Source of the DNA: CAZLLV01 sp964560325
Lineage (GTDB): Bacteria; Acidobacteriota; Thermoanaerobaculia; Multivoradales; DATKCC01
NCBI GenBank assembly: GCA_964560325.1
Contig: CAZLLV010000021.1
Span: forward strand, 1-7,309
Direction of reading: 5' to 3'
Length of the DNA stretch: 7,309 bases
Below, piece by piece: positions 6,042 to 7,309 of this stretch (position 1 is its first letter; each line of letters starts with the position of its first letter). The notes under the pieces were generated by a model. The model was not told the DNA's origin and made no database searches. It saw only the letters and a program-made list of their open reading frames with translations. The translations under genes were made by a program, and so were the position numbers.

Positions 6042-6953
6042 TCAGAGATCGAGCGCGACGTCGAGGCTCGGTGCGGAGTGGGTGATCCAGCCGACCGACA
6101 GCAGGTCGACGCCGGTCGCGGCGATCGCCGGAGCGGTCTCGGGCGTGATCCCGCCGGAAGCCTCCGTGACCGTGCCGCCGCCCGCCGCGCGCACCCGGGC
6201 GACCGCTTCGCGCAGCGTGTCGATCCCCATGTTGTCGAGCAGCACCGCGTCGACGCCTGCGCGCAGCGCCTCGTCGAGCTCGTCGAGCGTGTCGACTTCG
6301 ACCTCGATCTTCACCAGGTGGCCGACGTGGGCGCGGGCGCGCCGGACCGCCTCGGCAACGCCCCCCGCCACCGCACGGTGGTTGTCCTTGATCAGCACCG
6401 CGTCGTCGAGACCGAAGCGGTGGTTGGCGCCGCCGCCGCAGCGCACCGCGTGCTTTTCGAGCGCGCGCAGCCCGGGCGTCGTCTTGCGGGTGCAGACGAC
6501 CCGGGCCGGCGGCGCGCCGTCCGGCCGCTCCCCGCCCGCCGCCTCGACCGCCAGCACGATGCCGCGCGTGGTCGTGGCGACGCCGCACAGCCGGCCCAGG
6601 AGGTTGAGCGCCGTGCGCTCGGCCGACAGGATCGGCCGGAGCGGGCCGCGCACCACCGCTAAGATCTCGCCCTCCTCGGCGTCCGCGCCGTCGAAGGTGC
6701 GCGGGTCGACCTCGACCGACCCATCCCCCGGATCGAGCAGCCGGAAGGCCGAGAGGGCGGCGGGCAGACCGGCGATGCGCCCGCCGGAGCGCGCCACCAC
6801 CCGCGCCTCGCCACGCGCGGAAGCCGGCACCACCGCATCGGTGGTCAGGTCGCCGGCACGCCCCAGGTCCTCCTCGAGCGCCCTCCGGACGAGCGGCTCG
6901 TAGAGGAGGGGGTAGAGCGGCGGGATCGGGTCGCGGCCGTGGGCTCCGGTCAC
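6042..6953 (-). CDS. nadC: Nicotinate-nucleotide pyrophosphorylase (quinolinate phosphoribosyltransferase)
   Basis: NadC converts quinolinate and PRPP to nicotinate mononucleotide, CO2 and pyrophosphate in de novo NAD synthesis in the cytoplasm. The 303-residue length is usual. Signature segments are in order: ALEEDLGRAGDLTTDA, SAERTALNLLGRLCGVAT (about 110-127), TRKTTPGLRALEKHAVRCGGGANHRFGLDD with substrate-binding R156, K157, H178 and R179, LIKDNH with K189, E218 in KIEVEVD, D240 in LLDNM, EASGGI (264-269) and GVDLLSVGWITHSAPSLDVALDL at the end. The start is GTG 6953, preceded by AAGAGG at 7 nt. It overlaps the nadB stop by 4 nt (GTGA), so translational coupling is likely. No key residue is missing. 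Confidence 0.97.
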   Translation of the reverse strand: MTGAHGRDPIPPLYPLLYEPLVRRALEEDLGRAGDLTTDAVVPASARGEARVVARSGGRIAGLPAALSAFRLLDPGDGSVEVDPRTFDGADAEEGEILAVVRGPLRPILSAERTALNLLGRLCGVATTTRGIVLAVEAAGGERPDGAPPARVVCTRKTTPGLRALEKHAVRCGGGANHRFGLDDAVLIKDNHRAVAGGVAEAVRRARAHVGHLVKIEVEVDTLDELDEALRAGVDAVLLDNMGIDTLREAVARVRAAGGGTVTEASGGITPETAPAIAATGVDLLSVGWITHSAPSLDVALDL

Positions 6954-7309
6954 CGCGCGGCCTCTTCTGCCGACTCCGCCGCCGGCGCGAGGAGGGGCAT
7001 CGGCACGAAGCGAGGAGAGCCGCCGGCCGCCAGCTCGACCGCCAGGTGACGGCGCCAGGCATCGCGCGGCTCCGGAAAGTCGGAGCGATAGTGCCCGCCC
7101 CGGCTCTCGGTGCGAGTGAGCGCCGCCTCCGCCACCAACCGGGCGGCGAGCAGGAGGTTCCGGCCCTCGCCGCCCATCGCCGGCACGAGCGGCTCGAAAG
7201 CGTCGATTTCCGCGAGCATCGCCGCGAGCCCGTCGCCGCTCCGCTCGACCCCGGCGTAGCGCCAGGCGAGGGCGCGCAGGCGCGTCAGAGCGGCCGCGCC
7301 CTCGGCGGC
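6950..7309 (-). CDS. nadB: L-aspartate oxidase, C-terminal part
   Basis: These are the last 119 residues of NadB, which oxidises L-aspartate to iminoaspartate with FAD as the first step of de novo NAD synthesis. The frame is open to the window edge, so the 5' part, including the FAD-binding domain, lies outside; the ATG at 7219 is internal. What remains is the C-terminal helical domain shared with the succinate dehydrogenase/fumarate reductase flavoproteins: LRALAWRYAGVERSGDGLAA, then RNLLLAARLVAEAALTRTESRGGHYRSDFPEP, where ESRGxHYRxDFP is the family hallmark. An Ala/Glu-rich tail ends at TGA 6950, overlapping the nadC start by 4 nt. Quinolinate synthase (nadA), the partner enzyme, is not in view. 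The direct nadB-nadC pairing makes NadB far more likely than SdhA. Confidence 0.93.
   Translation of the reverse strand, partial: AAEGAAALTRLRALAWRYAGVERSGDGLAAMLAEIDAFEPLVPAMGGEGRNLLLAARLVAEAALTRTESRGGHYRSDFPEPRDAWRRHLAVELAAGGSPRFVPMPLLAPAAESAEEAAR
6961..6966 (-). promoter_or_regulatory. Ribosome binding site for nadC within the end of nadB
   Basis: AAGAGG on the minus strand, inside the last nadB codons, lies 7 nt before GTG 6953 and supports that start. Confidence 0.6.

Noticed and set aside
4523..6085. Plus-strand open frame of about 520 codons antisense to the M20 peptidase
   Set aside because: Its codons lie exactly on the peptidase codons, a register that stays open in GC-rich genes because TTA, CTA and TCA are rare. 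The product is Arg/Asp/Gly-rich with no recognisable domain, and the peptidase on the other strand is unmistakable.
1..7309. Possible mobile element, phage, defence or CRISPR system
   Set aside because: I found no transposase, integrase, terminal repeats, direct-repeat array or defence-type domain; all genes are housekeeping, signalling or exported enzymes with uniform GC-rich codon use.

Overview
The window is very GC-rich and tightly packed. It looks like a chromosomal segment of a free-living Gram-negative-type bacterium. The secreted S1 protease with a C-terminal GPRPNGFLW-type domain, and the secreted 'DVYLTNGQ' protein, resemble families I associate with Acidobacteriota (Thermoanaerobaculia-like). 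That placement is from memory of family style only, so it is tentative. I see no mobile element, CRISPR array, tRNA or rRNA. No gene-free stretch exceeds about 120 bases.

Left part (1-1229, plus strand): the 3' end of a sensor histidine kinase (end of a GAF-like domain, HisKA, HATPase_c), followed 3 nt later by a single-domain response regulator that starts at TTG. They form a two-component pair without a DNA-binding output domain in view.

Right part (7309 down to about 1245, minus strand): nadB (3' end) and nadC, overlapping by 4 nt; a membrane-anchored M20 metallopeptidase very like animal PM20D1; yhbY, 14 nt further on; a secreted protein of unknown function with a TTG start; and a secreted lysyl-endopeptidase-like S1 protease. 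NadB and NadC make two steps of de novo NAD synthesis, while YhbY acts in ribosome assembly. The two secreted proteins and the anchored peptidase act outside the cytoplasm. Two possible promoters sharing CGTATGAT precede the peptidase and the protease, so the minus-strand block may be several transcription units.

The most unusual spot is where the two halves converge, at 1219-1252. The response regulator ends GTG-CCC-TGA and the protease's family-like end is GTG-CCC-AGA. The two ends form an imperfect 34-bp palindrome with two mismatched pairs, and one of these removes the protease stop. As written, the protease frame stays open for another 1 kb antisense to both signalling genes, down to a TAG at 240. 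I read this as a recent stop-loss or a base error rather than a true 950-residue protein, but it will disrupt automatic gene calling here.
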